Source: Przewalskia tangutica
Taxonomy: Eukaryota > Streptophyta > Magnoliopsida > Solanales > Solanaceae
Assembly (NCBI GenBank): GCA_029844215.1
Contig: CM056733.1
Location: 65,625,794 to 65,689,793 of the forward strand
DNA: 64,000 bases
Reading direction: 5' to 3'
The notes beneath the pieces are model-generated. The model made no database searches. It was not told the origin of the DNA and saw nothing but the letters and a program-made list of their open reading frames with translations. A program made the position numbers and the translations under genes. This document shows positions 25,045 to 36,076 of this stretch, in pieces (within the stretch, counting starts at the first letter, position 1; each line of letters opens with the position of its first letter).

Positions 25045-25542
25045 ATGGCAAAGTTGAGTGTCGGCAAGATGGGAGTGTGTGGGTTAAGCACAAGTTGTTT
25101 AGAGGTTCTTCAAGGAAATATCTATTGCCTTTACGTCAAGTGGGGAAATTTTCTCGTGGAAATTAAATTTTATGGGAAGGGGAGGTTGAAATCTTTCAGT
25201 GAAGGGTGTGATGCGGCTATCACAGGTATTATTTCGGGTTGTCACCGATCGGTTTCTGTCATATTTGAGCCAGGGTCTACTTTCTCTTATGTGTCCATCT
25301 ATTTCTCAATGGGTTTGGATATGCTTTGGGATATGTTTGATGTACCTATTCGTGTCTATACTCATGTTGGGGATTCGGGGATAGTAGGTCGAGTCTATAG
25401 GTCTTGTGTGGTCACGTTATGGGGTATGATACTTGGGAGACCGAGGCGGATATGCGGAATAGATATCCCCAGTTGCTCGACAGTTCCGGTGCCTCTTTTC
25501 CTCCACCCCTACCTTGTCGCTCGAGGACGAGCGATTGTTTGA
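25045..25542 (+). pseudogene. Interior 2: second copy of the retropepsin-like remnant
   Basis: 165-codon open frame, colinear with the one at 21075 but with a different N-terminal reading frame. The protease-like box reads SVIFEPGSTFSYVS: the Gly is kept but the catalytic Asp is again Glu. The shared Asp-to-Glu change was therefore present before the array formed. It ends just before LTR 3 and again lacks a clear polypurine tract. Non-functional by inference. Confidence 0.65.
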
Positions 25543-27252
25543 TTGGTATCTAATGTAACGACCCTTTGGTCGTTTAGCACTTTAAAACTACAAAAAAGAA
25601 TTATGACATTGAGAATACGAGGCTTTATGAAATTCTCGGAAATTAATGGAAGCGGGAGTTAAGATTTAAAAGAAGTGGGTTTAAGATTTATTAATTTAAG
25701 GACTTGGGATCAATGTTTTAGTAAGTTTTTGAGAGATTAAATTAAGAGGAAAATTAGGGGCTTATGTGCAACTTTAATTTTCAGATTTTCTTTTAACCTA
25801 TTAACCTTCCCACTGTTTCTCACATTCCATCTTCAAGAACACAAAACCCTAGTAGAAAAGAAAGGGGAGGGAAAAAGGGGAACGGCGAAGCAGCAAGAAA
25901 ACCCTAGAGGAAGAAAGAAAAGAAAGGAGAGGGAGTAGGGAACGTACGCAGCAGCAACAGACGCAGGAGAAGAAGGGAGAAAGAAGGAAAGAAGAATGGA
26001 AAAAAGAAAACCCTAGCAATCGGGTTCAGGTTAGATTCTATATTACATGGTTGAGTTAATATATTTGTGATCCTTATAATAACGTGTTATGGAATGAAAT
26101 CAGATTTCAAATAGGTCATTACACGAAAATTCCACAATCCACTTGAATAGAGAAACTTGAGGGATGTAACATGACATAATGATTACTGCAACACATTAAA
26201 CGCGAGAACTGTATAAATCCGTAAAGAATATAAAAGTATGGGCTGAACTAAAGTTGTAGATAACTCTGTTACCGTCAGTTTGATATCTTACGGAGATAAA
26301 TCCGACTTATGGTTTGAAAGTTATGACTGTTTAAAGTTTCTGCCTCGCTTTACCGAAACCCAGGCGACACAGCATATAAAACGTAAAAACTGTACAAATC
26401 CTTAAGGAATATAAAACTATGGGCTGAATAAAGTTGTATATTACTCTGTTCCCGTCAGTTTGATATCTTCAGAAGATAAATCCGACTTATGGTTTAAAAG
26501 TTATGACTATTTGAAGTTTCTGCCTTGTTTTACAAAAATTCTGGCGACACAGATTTCATAGGGTTGTTTCTTTCGTAAATTTTTCACCATCTACACTAAG
26601 TATTGTCGGGTGGGATTCGGCTTAATAAGAGATCCTAGTGTTGCCTTAGATGTGGTACATTAAATACCTTATTTGGAGTTACGAATTTAATATTATATCC
26701 TATACAAGCGGGAGATACGAGAAAGTTAAAAGAAAGGAATATTATTTGTTTGTCCTGAAGTTATGCTAATATTTTTATAGGGGTATGAGTTTAGTCATAC
26801 AATGGGAATGGTAAATATCTTGTTAATATAAATATAGCAATATGGGTGTCCTTAGATTCGTATTATAATGTATGTAATTCACATATTTTCTAGATTTTAA
26901 TCATTCAGAGGCTCTGCGCAAGGGGAATGCATTTGTCTGATTGTTCGTGGCACCCGCTCAGCATTGAGGTAGGTTATGGTTTACTTTAGTTAGACTCTGA
27001 TTAGAGAATCGTATGTAGTCGTAGGAAGTGATCGGGATAGCATGATAGGCCTTCAGGCAGGAAGTGGAGATGGAAATTACTATTACATTGGTTCCGTCAG
27101 CTGTTATGTGGGTTTGTCGCCATATGTGTTATTTTCTGTGATTACCACCTGATTTGACTTGTACTTGTTGATTGTATATTGTGACACGTGTTGAGACTTG
27201 ATATCATGCCTGACATACTTTCCATATTATTTTGTGATAATGGGGAAGTGAG

Positions 27253-30200
27253 TGTCACGACACGACCCCGGACCCACGACTGGTGCCCTACCTGGGCACC
27301 CTTACAGGTATACATCAGAGATAATCAGCGGAACATACATAAACTCAACAAGAAATAAATAAAAGGTTAGCCGATAAGGCTACCTCCATGGATATATATA
27401 AATATACATAAGTCCAAAAGCAGTTACCTCTTTTTTTTTTTACAAAGTGACCCACAAGATATGACTATGCACTCTAGAGTTTTGACATAACAAGCGTGGA
27501 CAGGGCCCCGCCATACCCCTGAATGTACATAACTCTATAACCTCATGGAACCGTACCAAAAGACAAAGCCTCCAGAGAAATGGAGCTTTCCAAGAACTGA
27601 ACAGTGATCCTAAGAGTGAGGATCAACAAGCTATTTACCTCAACCTGCGGCATGGGTACGCACGCAGGAGGTCGATTACAAAATATGTACCAAGTATGTA
27701 AAAGCGAAATCAGTAATTTAAATCATAAAGTCTAGATATAAAAAGGCGGAGACAAGTATGATAATCAAATTAACAGATAACCGTACTTTGAAATGAAAGT
27801 AATGAAAGTCGGTTTACCTTTTAAAGACTATTTCAACACATGAGCAGTAGTCACACATGGCTGTGGACACAAGTCCTCAAAACCATCACACATCCGATCG
27901 GTCTCAAGCCCGCAAACATGAAAGCGTACCCGTGGAATCCTCCATCACTGCCGGCAGCCGTAAGTGTAAAATGTATACATGTAACGCGCCCGTGGCATCC
28001 TACCTCACTGTCGGCGTGCACATATGCAATATGTATATCTCATGCCCGTGGAATCCCTCATCTCGGGTACATGACTTCATGGAGAGCTAATTCATGGGGT
28101 AATAATAGTATACAACATGGTCGCATGCCCCGAAATCCTTCATCGTATAAGCATGTCCATGGAGTAATACTAGCATCCGGAAATTTAACCCGCATCATGG
28201 TCGCATGCCCCGGAATCCTTCATCGTATAAGCATGTCCATGGAGTAATAATAGTATCCGGGAATTTAACCCGCATCATGGTCGCATGCCCCGGAATCATT
28301 CATCGTATAAGCATGTCCATGGAGTAATAATAGCATCCGGGAATTTAACTCGCATCATGGTCGCATGCCCCGGAATCCTTCATCGTATAAGCATGTCCAT
28401 GGAGTAATAATAGCATCCGGGAATTTAACCCGCATCATGGTCGCATGCCCCGGAATCCTTCATCGTATAAGCATGTTCATGAAGTAATAATAGCATCCGG
28501 GAATTTAACCTGTATCATGGTCGCAAGCCCCTGAATCCTTCATCGTATAAGCATGTCCATGGATCAATCACAATGGAAGCATACCCGTGGAATCCTCCAT
28601 CACTGTCGGTACGTCCAAGTAAATTCACAACAAGACAGCCGGCCTCCAACCGAGAGTCACGGCAGCGTAAAAATGTAATACTTACACTCAAAGGCTATCA
28701 CAAGCAAACATAGGCAAGTTCATAACATCTTTAGACTTTCATTATCATACAAAAATGAATTTCATTTTATAAACTCAAGGCACTTTTGTGTCACATAAAA
28801 ATCCGGGAATTTAACCCAAAGTACTACGTACTTCCATTCTTTTCAAAAGACTCATTTTTATATAAAACCTCAAGATATTAACACCCGTAGTATCAAGACA
28901 TGTCTATTTTTCAAATTAAGTTACTAACCTTTAGAAATTCATTTCAAGGTCTTGAAACCAAGTAACTTATAATTTCACAACCTAGGCAACTCATGCCTAT
29001 AAATCAAATAGACCACTCTCTTAACCTTTCATAAAGCCGTTATAACTAACTTCCCATAAAGCCGTTATAACTCTTTATGTTTTAGACAAATTCATTCTTT
29101 TTATAACCAAGAGACTTATACTTTTTAAAACCAAGTATCATAACTTTCCGAATACTTCAAGTCTCTTAACTTTAGAAATACATTTTTAGGCCTCTAAACC
29201 AAGTGACCTTTACTTTAAACTTTAAGCAATTGATGCCTTTAAATCAAATTGCCCTTCTTATTTCAAGTCATTTTTATCTTTGTTTACATTACTAGGGTAA
29301 ACCATTCTTTTTACTTTCCATAAAGTTATTATAATCAACTTCCCATAAAGTCGTTATACTAACTTTATGCTCTAGAAACTAAGGCATTTCTATCCTTTAA
29401 GAACAAGTGAGTTAATTCGCTAACTCAACCAACTTGGACATTCTTAAAACAAGTCAAGGATATCAAATGAAACTGAATTCATTTAAATCTCGTACGTCTA
29501 CCGTACTATACATTTATAACTACTCATGCTCAAGAGATAAGAAAAGTTTCACATACCTCTCCGGCTCAATCCACTTGCCAAGTTGAATATGTCGCGCGTA
29601 GAATGTCAACCTATAATGACCACAATACGCCTATCAACTTCTAGCTTTCAACGTAGAATATTTCTAAGTATAAGGACTCTTATTCTACGGAAAATCGGGC
29701 AGCACTTCCTTTGTTTCTACGTACTTTTCCACCTTTTTCAAGGCTCGAATTCAATAACCAAATGCCACATTTAAGGATCGACAATTCAGCTAACCAAAGG
29801 GGATTACACACCTTAACAGGACGTGTAAAATTCTGCCCCACAATTAATACGAAGTAGTTCAATAGCCAATACTATTCTCGGCTAACAAGCAACAACAATG
29901 TAAAGTCTTTTCCAATACTTATAACCCAAGTCGTTATTCCAAAGTTAATACATAATTCACATTGACAATTTTAACGACTAAAATCACTTCAATAAACCCC
30001 ACATAAAAAGTGAAGACGACGACCATAATTATCCAACGAATTAGAGGCTCGAAAACTGCACTTTTATACTTTTAGTTATGACATGAAAACATTCAATTCT
30101 TATATCCATTTTCCCTATCACAATACCCTTCTCCAACTTCTACAACACGTGACATAATCTACTTCAAGAAGGAGAATGAATTTACCTTGAAATTTCGCCC

Positions 30201-30912
30201 AAAACAGTCCAACAATCTCGCCCACTTTAGCCCTCTTTCCGCAATTCTTCTTCACGTTAAAATCACCCACACGAACCCTCTACAAGCTTGCCAACATATT
30301 GCCTTCTTGTCGCCTTTCCAATAATTTCATTTAGGCTAGGGTTTTATCAATTTGAGAGAGAAGAGAAGAGGAATCTTTAGGATGAAGTCTTGCAAATGGC
30401 TAAGTCTTACAAGAATTAGTCATAATATAGCCTCTTTCTTGTTCTACGAGTTGGGATGGACACTTGTCGCCCTCCCATAGGTCCTTTACATAAATATCTT
30501 CTAATTTTACCCAATTTTCGCTAAAAATCCCGCCTCGACGCCGCGGCCCTGCAGCCGGCGCAGTGGCGCTGCAACTTCAGAAAGTTTCAGGGCTTACGGA
30601 GCCACGGCCCTGCATCCGGCGCCGTGGCGCCTAACCAGAAACCTTTTCTTCTCTTCTGTCAGTTGAACTTGTAACGTCCATAACTTTCTACTCCGATTTC
30701 CTATCGACGAGCGGTTTGTTGCGTTGGAAACTAAACTCAACGAACTTCATTTTAGGCTTTTGAACACCTAAAAACTCCTAATATTCTAGGAGATATACCG
30801 CTTGAAAATCTGTCCAAAAACATTCTGCCAACTTTTTTTCTTTTTCCAAATTCGAATCTTATTTCCTTTTGTACGTTCTCATCTCATCCTCTTGGAATTA
30901 CGAGGCATAACA
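27253..30912 (-). mobile_element. 3660-bp solo LTR nested in LTR 3
   Basis: Plus-strand limits TGTCACGACACGACC and GAGGCATAACA, flanked by perfect gtgag duplications (27248-27252 and 30913-30917). It interrupts the sequence ggggaagtgagagactga that is continuous in LTR 2. Read on the minus strand it ends GTCGTGACA, like the other Gypsy-like LTRs here. Segments such as cccataaagccgttataac recur in the LTRs at 48974 and 54716, so it belongs to a related family. No coding potential, no interior: a solo LTR of unusual length. Two near-copies of a GC-rich block lie at 30535-30640. Confidence 0.88.
28081..28570. repeat. 80-bp satellite-like tandem repeat in the solo LTR, 6 copies
   Basis: The word tcgcatgccc starts at 28121, 28201, 28281, 28361 and 28441, with a variant (tcgcaagccc) at 28521: an exact 80-bp period. 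Units include ccggaatccttcatcgtata and agcatgtccatggagtaata. Copies 2-5 are nearly identical, which indicates recent homogenisation. Confidence 0.93.
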
Positions 30913-30917
30913 GTGAG

Positions 30918-31570
30918 AGACTGAGAGCGGGAGTGATAGCCTCCGAGGTTTCTGCCGGAGAGCGGGAGTGATTTCCTCCGAGGTTTCTGCAGGAGAGCGG
31001 GAGTGATTGCCTCCAAGGTTTCTGCCGGAGAGCGGGAGTGATTGCCTCCGAGGTTTCTACCGGAGAGCGGGAGTGATAGCCTCAGGGTTCGTCGGAAGCG
31101 GGGTGATTGCCTCGAGGTTTCTGCTGGGAGGCGGGAGTGATTGCCTCTGGGTTTCTGGGAGGCGGGAGTGATTGCCTCAGGGTTTCTCTGGGAGGCGGGA
31201 GTGATAGCCTCAGGGTTTACGTCGGAGTGGGAGTTATTGCCTTGAGGTTTCTATCGGAGGCGGGGTGATTGCCTCAGGGTTTCTGGGAGCGGGAGTGATA
31301 GCCTCAGGGTTTCTGCCGGAGGCGGGAGTGATTGCCTCGAGGTTTACGTCGGAGAGCGGGAGTGATAGCCTCGGAGGTTTCTGGGAGGCGGGAGTGATAG
31401 CCTCAGGGTTTCTGGGAGGCGGGAGTGATTTCCTCAGGGTTTTACGCGAGGCGGGAGTGATTGCCTCCGAGGTTTCTGCCGGAGAGCGGGAGTGATAGCC
31501 TCCGAGGTTTCTACCGGAGTGCGGGAGTGATAGCCTCCGAGGTTTCTCCGGAGAGCGGGAGTGAGATGTG
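30918..31570. repeat. LTR 3 minisatellite, ~29-35 bp units
   Basis: About 20 units mixing the CTCCGAGG form (at both ends) and the CTCAGGG form (centre), so it is closer in layout to LTR 2 than to LTR 1. Open frames of 76-117 codons across it are artefacts of the repeat. Confidence 0.88.
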
Positions 31571-32189
31571 ACATTGCATTGCATCATCCACTCATATTTT
31601 GACTGATCATTTGGTGAATTATATCTGTCTTGGTTGATTTCTTGATTTCTTTACACTTTACTTGTATATGATATGTGACCATGTCTGATTGCTCTATGTG
31701 CTACTTGTTGGTTTCAACTTCTTCATGCGTTATCTAATCACTGTCGGCCTATGATGCTTACCGGTACTAGTGTTGTACTGATACTACTCTTGCTGCACTT
31801 TTGTTGAGTGCAGAGTGCGGTCGAGTTTGATTCTACGCCCCGTGGCTGATTCGCGAGGTGGACATCTTCTAGTCATTCAGGGTGAGCTACTTGGTCGTCC
31901 GTGGCCCCTGAAGGGCTTCTTAGTTAATTCCATTTTTCTTTGGTTATTGACTGACAGTATGTAGCCTTTGGGCATTCCTCCAGACTTCTATTTTTCAGAT
32001 TTGTTAGTGTTCTTGTACCCTTTTGACCAGATTTTGGGGAATGTCGTAACCATTTAAGTATTAAGACTTTATAACTTCTTTTTCTTTATTTATTTTCCGC
32101 TGATTTAACTTGTTATTAAGAATATGGTTCGCCTACTCGGGGGAATAGGGTAGGTGCCATCACGACTTGAATTGAGTCGTGACACGTAT

Positions 32190-33300
32190 GCCATGCAGCC
32201 TCAATATCTGTCAGTGTCTGCGTAAGGCCCACTACCTGAAACACTTATGAGGGCCGAGGTCCAAGCATATCTGCATGCGACCTCGACCCAGATGGAACTC
32301 TGCTGCCAGTTGTTGGACCCGAGAAATTGGTCCTGAACTGGTGCTGGAACTGGGCCCAGTTACCCGGGTAATGGATGAGAGGCAAATAATTGTTGTTGGG
32401 CCAAGGGCCACTAGCCCAGTTCCATGGCCAGGGGACCCACAGCTGGGACCAGTTGGTCTACGGACCACTACCCCGAGGCCTACTGCTGCTACCACCACAG
32501 TTTTGGCCACCTCCGTTACCACCGCGATTGCCACATCGGTTTTTGTCATTATTTTTACGATTTTGACCCTTTTTGCCACCACCGTTATTGAGATTTTAGA
32601 CAGAATTCTTAGAGAATTAGTGAGGGTCGTCTGATGTGGTTATCATTATGATGAAATTTGCACCAGTAGTCGTCTTCTTAGCTAAGTCGACTTCTTCTAA
32701 TGTAAGCATGGAACGAGATTGATAGAATGGTGGGAGAGAAATTACTTTGATGAAGAAGAGTTCCAACGTCATTATAGGCCTTGATTAGGCCTGCAAACAT
32801 CTGAAGAACAAGACGATAATTGGTGACGGGCGCACCAACGTTGTCGAGTTCGTCCGCCAATTCCTTCAGCCTTTTACAATAGGCTGAGACATTCGGAAAA
32901 TCCTCCATGTTAACATGAGAAAATTTCTGCTCAAGAGTAACAACACGTGAGTTTTTATTATCTTAGAATATGCCACACACCCTATTTCAAGTTTCCATCG
33001 TTGTAGCGTCGGGTTCAATAATCGTCTGCAAGAGGTCCGTAGATATAGTGGAATAAATCCACTGGAGAACGGTAGCATCAAGGGTTGTCCATAACACCGG
33101 GTCAACCTCCGGCGCAAGCTCCGTGCCTGTGACTGAGGGGATGATATGATGTAGTACTTGATGCGAGTGTGCGTGAATCTTAAACAATTCTGCTCATGTC
33201 GCATATTGGACGTTTTCCATCTCAAGAACAATAGGAATGTGGTTCTTGATGTTGGAAACGGTAAGGGTAGGATGAAACATGTTCGTTGACGTAGACATAA
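32190..33300 (-). pseudogene. Copia 1 gag
   Basis: The minus strand opens MSTSTNMFHPTLTVSNIKN and continues IPIVLEMENVQYATWAELFK, DPVLWTTLDATVLQWIYSTI, STDLLQTIIEPDATTMETWN, SRVVTLEQKFSHVNMEDFPN and VSAYCKRLKELADELDNVG (to ~32680). This is the UBN2-type gag domain, which forms the capsid of the virus-like particle. A Gly/Asn-rich tail (32630-32400) stands where a nucleic-acid-binding C-terminus is expected. A stop in the middle (near 32965) and frame changes break it. The plus-strand Pro/Thr-rich frame at 32275-32634 is its antisense shadow. Confidence 0.9.
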
Positions 33301-33428
33301 CAAGAGAACAATAGGTGAATTAGGGATTTGGAAGAAAATTTGAGAATAGAGAAAGAAAAATGACCCGAAAATCGAGGAAGGGTCTCGAAATCGAGGGAGC
33401 CGAGCGAAAGATTTTTGTGAGACCTAGA

Positions 33429-33440
33429 CTTCTGATACCA
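33429..33440 (-). promoter_or_regulatory. Primer binding site of Copia 1
   Basis: Minus strand tggtatcagaag starts immediately after the 5' LTR end, the usual iMet-tRNA primer position in plant Copia elements. It fixes orientation and the LTR boundary. Confidence 0.88.
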
Positions 33441-33752
33441 TGAAAGAAATAATCCCTTGCTTATTTTCATTAATGAATGAGTATATATACAATATACAAT
33501 ATCCATAATATGGAAAATTTTATTCCTATTCTACTCCAAAATTTATATTATATGTATATAAGAATTCTACAATTATGGTAAGTGTGCAATGCTAATTTAA
33601 TACAAAACATAATTACTGAACCCGTGATATACACAGTTGTGTATACCGTGTATATCACGATCTCCTATTTGTCTAGGGTGTCCGTGATATACACGGTATA
33701 CACAAAGCATTGTCTATGTCGTGTATTCCGTATATATCACAGTATACTTTCA
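33441..33752 (-). repeat. 5' LTR of Copia 1
   Basis: 312 bp, TG...CA on both strands, matching 12481-12786, with the gtgatatacac/gtgtatatcac fold-back region at 33622-33740. The TSD aacat follows at 33753-33757. Confidence 0.92.
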
Positions 33753-33757
33753 AACAT

Positions 33758-34287
33758 ATATGGATCTCTACATAACGACATCTTCATATAATATCACTCT
33801 CTATAATAGCTATTTAATTTTTTTCGAAACCAATTTTGTATATTAAATTTTATCTCTCTATAACAATTTTTTACCTATAATAGCAACACTCATCTTTATA
33901 GCAGTATGCTCTTTATAGAATTACTCCACTATAACAATTATCTTCCATTTTGGTAATATAATGATTAATCAAATTTATAGAAATAGAATCTCTAAGATAA
34001 TCAACAATAGGTCTAGAGATTTTGATACTTTAATACACCATTCATAACAAAGATATTATATGAATACATATTTCAATCATTAAAAGATTTTCCTTCGTTA
34101 TACAAAGTGTGACTAAATTTAAGATTTGGTAATTAAAAATAAAAAAATTAGATGTTATGCATCTTTTATGCTTGTAACGATGAAATATAATTTAAATGTC
34201 AATGCTATTAAAAACAATTCGCTACATCAGTTTAAAAAAAAACAGGGCCAATAATGATGTTATAGACCAGTATCAATGAAAAAAGGA
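33758..34287. other. AT-rich sequence, no gene seen
   Basis: Right flank of the Copia nest. Repeated ctctataa/ctataacaa words (33790-33950) suggest an eroded MITE, but no termini are clear. Confidence 0.35.
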
Positions 34288-34474
34288 TAGGGTTGTTATC
34301 GGTCCGGTCCGGTCCGGGTATCGACATATCAGAATCGGACCGATAAAGTTACCGGGTATTTCGGTCCGAATCCTTATGTCTGGTACTTGTATCCAAACTA
34401 TTAACTTTTTGATCCGAGTATCGGTTCGAATATTTCGATCGATTCTCGAGTGGTTCCAGACCGATAATAGCCCT
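34288..34474. mobile_element. hAT-like MITE
   Basis: The inverted ends tagggttgttatcggt and accgataatagcccta enclose ~187 bp rich in CGGTCCG/CCGGTCC words, like the hAT subterminal repeats at 1-350. No 8-bp TSD is preserved (aaaaagga versus atcatatc). Confidence 0.6.
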
Positions 34475-34726
34475 AATCATATCTAATCAAATGGAAAATG
34501 ACACTCCAACGAGTATAAACCAGAGGGTTCCACTTTATAAATCAAAGAAACATGAATCACCAAAAGTGGTACTTGTCCTACAGACATTTTCTCATTTCAT
34601 TATCCTACACCAACCAAATTTTTTATTTATCACAACAAACTATTCAATTTCCGAACACTCTACTACACTATTAGTTCATCCGCTTGAAAAGGAGTTCATG
34701 ATAGGGAACACTTCTCTTAATTAATA

Positions 34727-36076
34727 GCTTTAGAGTCTGTTTAGTCAAGCTTCTGAAAAAGTGTTTCTATTTATTAAAAGTAGTTCTACAGAAACTGTTT
34801 TTGGAGAATCTGTTAGAATGTTTGGCATATAGTTATAAAAGTACTTCTGAGAAACAGAAACAGTTTCCTGTTTGGTTCACATTTATGCAAATTTACTAGA
34901 ATATTCTTTTTAGTAGATTTAAAACGATTAAAAATATTATTTTCTATCTTATGTTTCTAAAAATTAGTATATCTTTACAATTTAATAATTTTTTTAAAAA
35001 TTATTTAATTGCAACATTTAATCAAAAAATAATATTATATTGTACATAAGAAATGTAACAACAATATGATAGTCAATGACTCAAATATGTCCAAACTTAT
35101 CCCCGCCCTACCCACATCTACCCCCCGCCCTACCGCCCACCACACCACATACCCCTACCTCATCCTCAAATTTCTATTTCATATTTTTTGTTACTTTTAT
35201 AAAAAATGATTGAAAATATGAATTTTTTTCTTCCCTCCCCTACCCCTCCCCCGTCCACCTATCACATTCTCAAATTTCTATTTTTTATTTTTTTCTTTTA
35301 TAAACAATTTATAAAAAATATGAATTTTTTTTACACCCTCCGCACTACCCCCTACCCCCACCCCACCTCATTGTCCTACCCCATCCTCAAATTTCTATTT
35401 CATATTTTTTGTTACTTTTATAAAAAAAGTATAGAATTTTTTTCCTTACCTCCGCCCTACCCCTACCCCCACCCCACCCTAGTTGCCCTACCCCAACCTC
35501 AAATTACTATTACATATTTTTGTTACTTTTATAAAAAAAATATTAAAAAATATGAATTTTTTTCTTACTCCACACACCCTACCCCCACCCCACCCCACCC
35601 CCATTGCCCTACCATCCTCAAATTTCTATTTCATATTTTTGGTTACTTTTATAAAAAAATCTTACCCCCGGGCCTACCCCCTACCACCACCCCACCTTTG
35701 CCCTACTCATCTTCAAATTTCTATTTCATATTTTTTGTTACTTTTATAAAAAAAATAAAAAAATATGAATTTTTTTCTTACCCCCACCCTACCCCATTTC
35801 CAAATTTCTATTTTATATGGGGATATTATATGAGATTAAAAGAAATTTTTGAAAAGAAAAAAGGGTAAATGGGTCCAAAAAAAATTCATTTAATGGACAA
35901 AAAGGGCTTCTCGAGAAACACTTCTGGAGAAGCATCAAATTGATGTTTCTGCTTCTCTTCTCATCTAGAAACACTTTTTGGCTCTGGAAAAAATATTTCT
36001 ATTTCTGGAAAAGTGGTGTTTGGCCAAAAAAGTGTTTCTGAGAAACAGAAACACTTCTTGGCCAAACACCACCTTA
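34727..36076. mobile_element. TIR element of ~1.35 kb with an internal pyrimidine-rich tandem array
   Basis: The left end (gtctgtttagtcaagcttct, then aaaagtgtttct) is an imperfect inverted copy of the right end (agtgtttctgagaaacag through ggccaaacaccacctta). Both ends are dense in gtttctgagaaac-type palindromes. Superfamily unassigned; the tgtttggccaagc-type end is common in plant MITEs. No transposase. The 220-codon open frame at 35206-35868 is only the tandem repeat read through. Confidence 0.55.
35100..35830. repeat. Strand-asymmetric minisatellite, ~90-120 bp units, 7 copies
   Basis: Each unit has a C-rich half (ccctacccccaccccacc) and a T-rich half (caaatttctatttcatattt, then gttacttttataaaaa). 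Unit anchors fall near 35166, 35269, 35387, 35498, 35618, 35712 and 35799. The plus strand is almost pure pyrimidine in the C-rich halves. Confidence 0.85.

Larger units (their letters stand above)
17739..32184 (+). mobile_element. Three-LTR tandem array of a non-autonomous Gypsy-like retrotransposon
   Basis: The structure is LTR (17739-20609), ~1-kb interior, LTR (21614-24548), ~1-kb interior, LTR (25554-32184, itself interrupted by 27253-30912). The whole block is flanked by a single pair of 5-bp duplications cgtat (17734-17738 and 32185-32189), so it entered Copia 1 once. Its outer ends are TGTAACGACC and GTGACA. Removing it restores the Copia frame (AWHTLGLAPPNPN). LTRs of ~2.9 kb around interiors of only ~1 kb are LARD/TRIM-like proportions; replication would have needed proteins from a related full element. 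The tandem form fits unequal recombination between LTRs. Confidence 0.92.
25554..32184 (+). repeat. LTR 3 of the tandem array, interrupted
   Basis: TGTAACGACCCTTTGG to GAGTCGTGACA. Without the solo LTR at 27253-30912 and one gtgag it is ~2966 bp, matching LTRs 1 and 2. It is followed directly by the array's right TSD cgtat. Confidence 0.9.
12481..33752 (-). mobile_element. Copia retrotransposon 1, split by two nested insertions
   Basis: Two related LTRs (12481-12786 and 33441-33752), both TG...CA on the plus strand, are flanked by the perfect 5-bp TSD aacat (12476-12480 and 33753-33757). On the minus strand the order is 5' LTR, primer binding site, gag, protease, integrase, RT, RNase H, 3' LTR, which is the Copia order. 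Removing the nested elements at 13858-15827 and 17739-32184, with one TSD copy each, leaves about 4.85 kb, a normal Copia length. Frameshifts and stops throughout show that it is dead. Confidence 0.95.

Noticed and set aside
21075..25542. Possible endogenous pararetrovirus protein in the array interiors
   Set aside because: The protease-like motif fits Gypsy elements, the flanks are true LTRs with an iMet primer site, and no movement or coat protein is present.
27840..28247. 135-codon plus-strand frame
   Set aside because: Lies in a solo LTR and overlaps its tandem repeats; no recognisable product.
28081..28570. Regular 80-bp repeats that could suggest a CRISPR array
   Set aside because: The units are contiguous and wholly repeated with no unique spacers, lie in a plant LTR, and there are no cas genes.
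32275..32634. 119-codon Pro/Thr-rich plus-strand frame
   Set aside because: It is antisense to the Gly/Asn-rich tail of the Copia 1 gag.
35206..35868. 220-codon plus-strand open frame
   Set aside because: It is the read-through of a minisatellite with C-rich and T-rich halves; the 'protein' simply repeats the unit and matches no domain.
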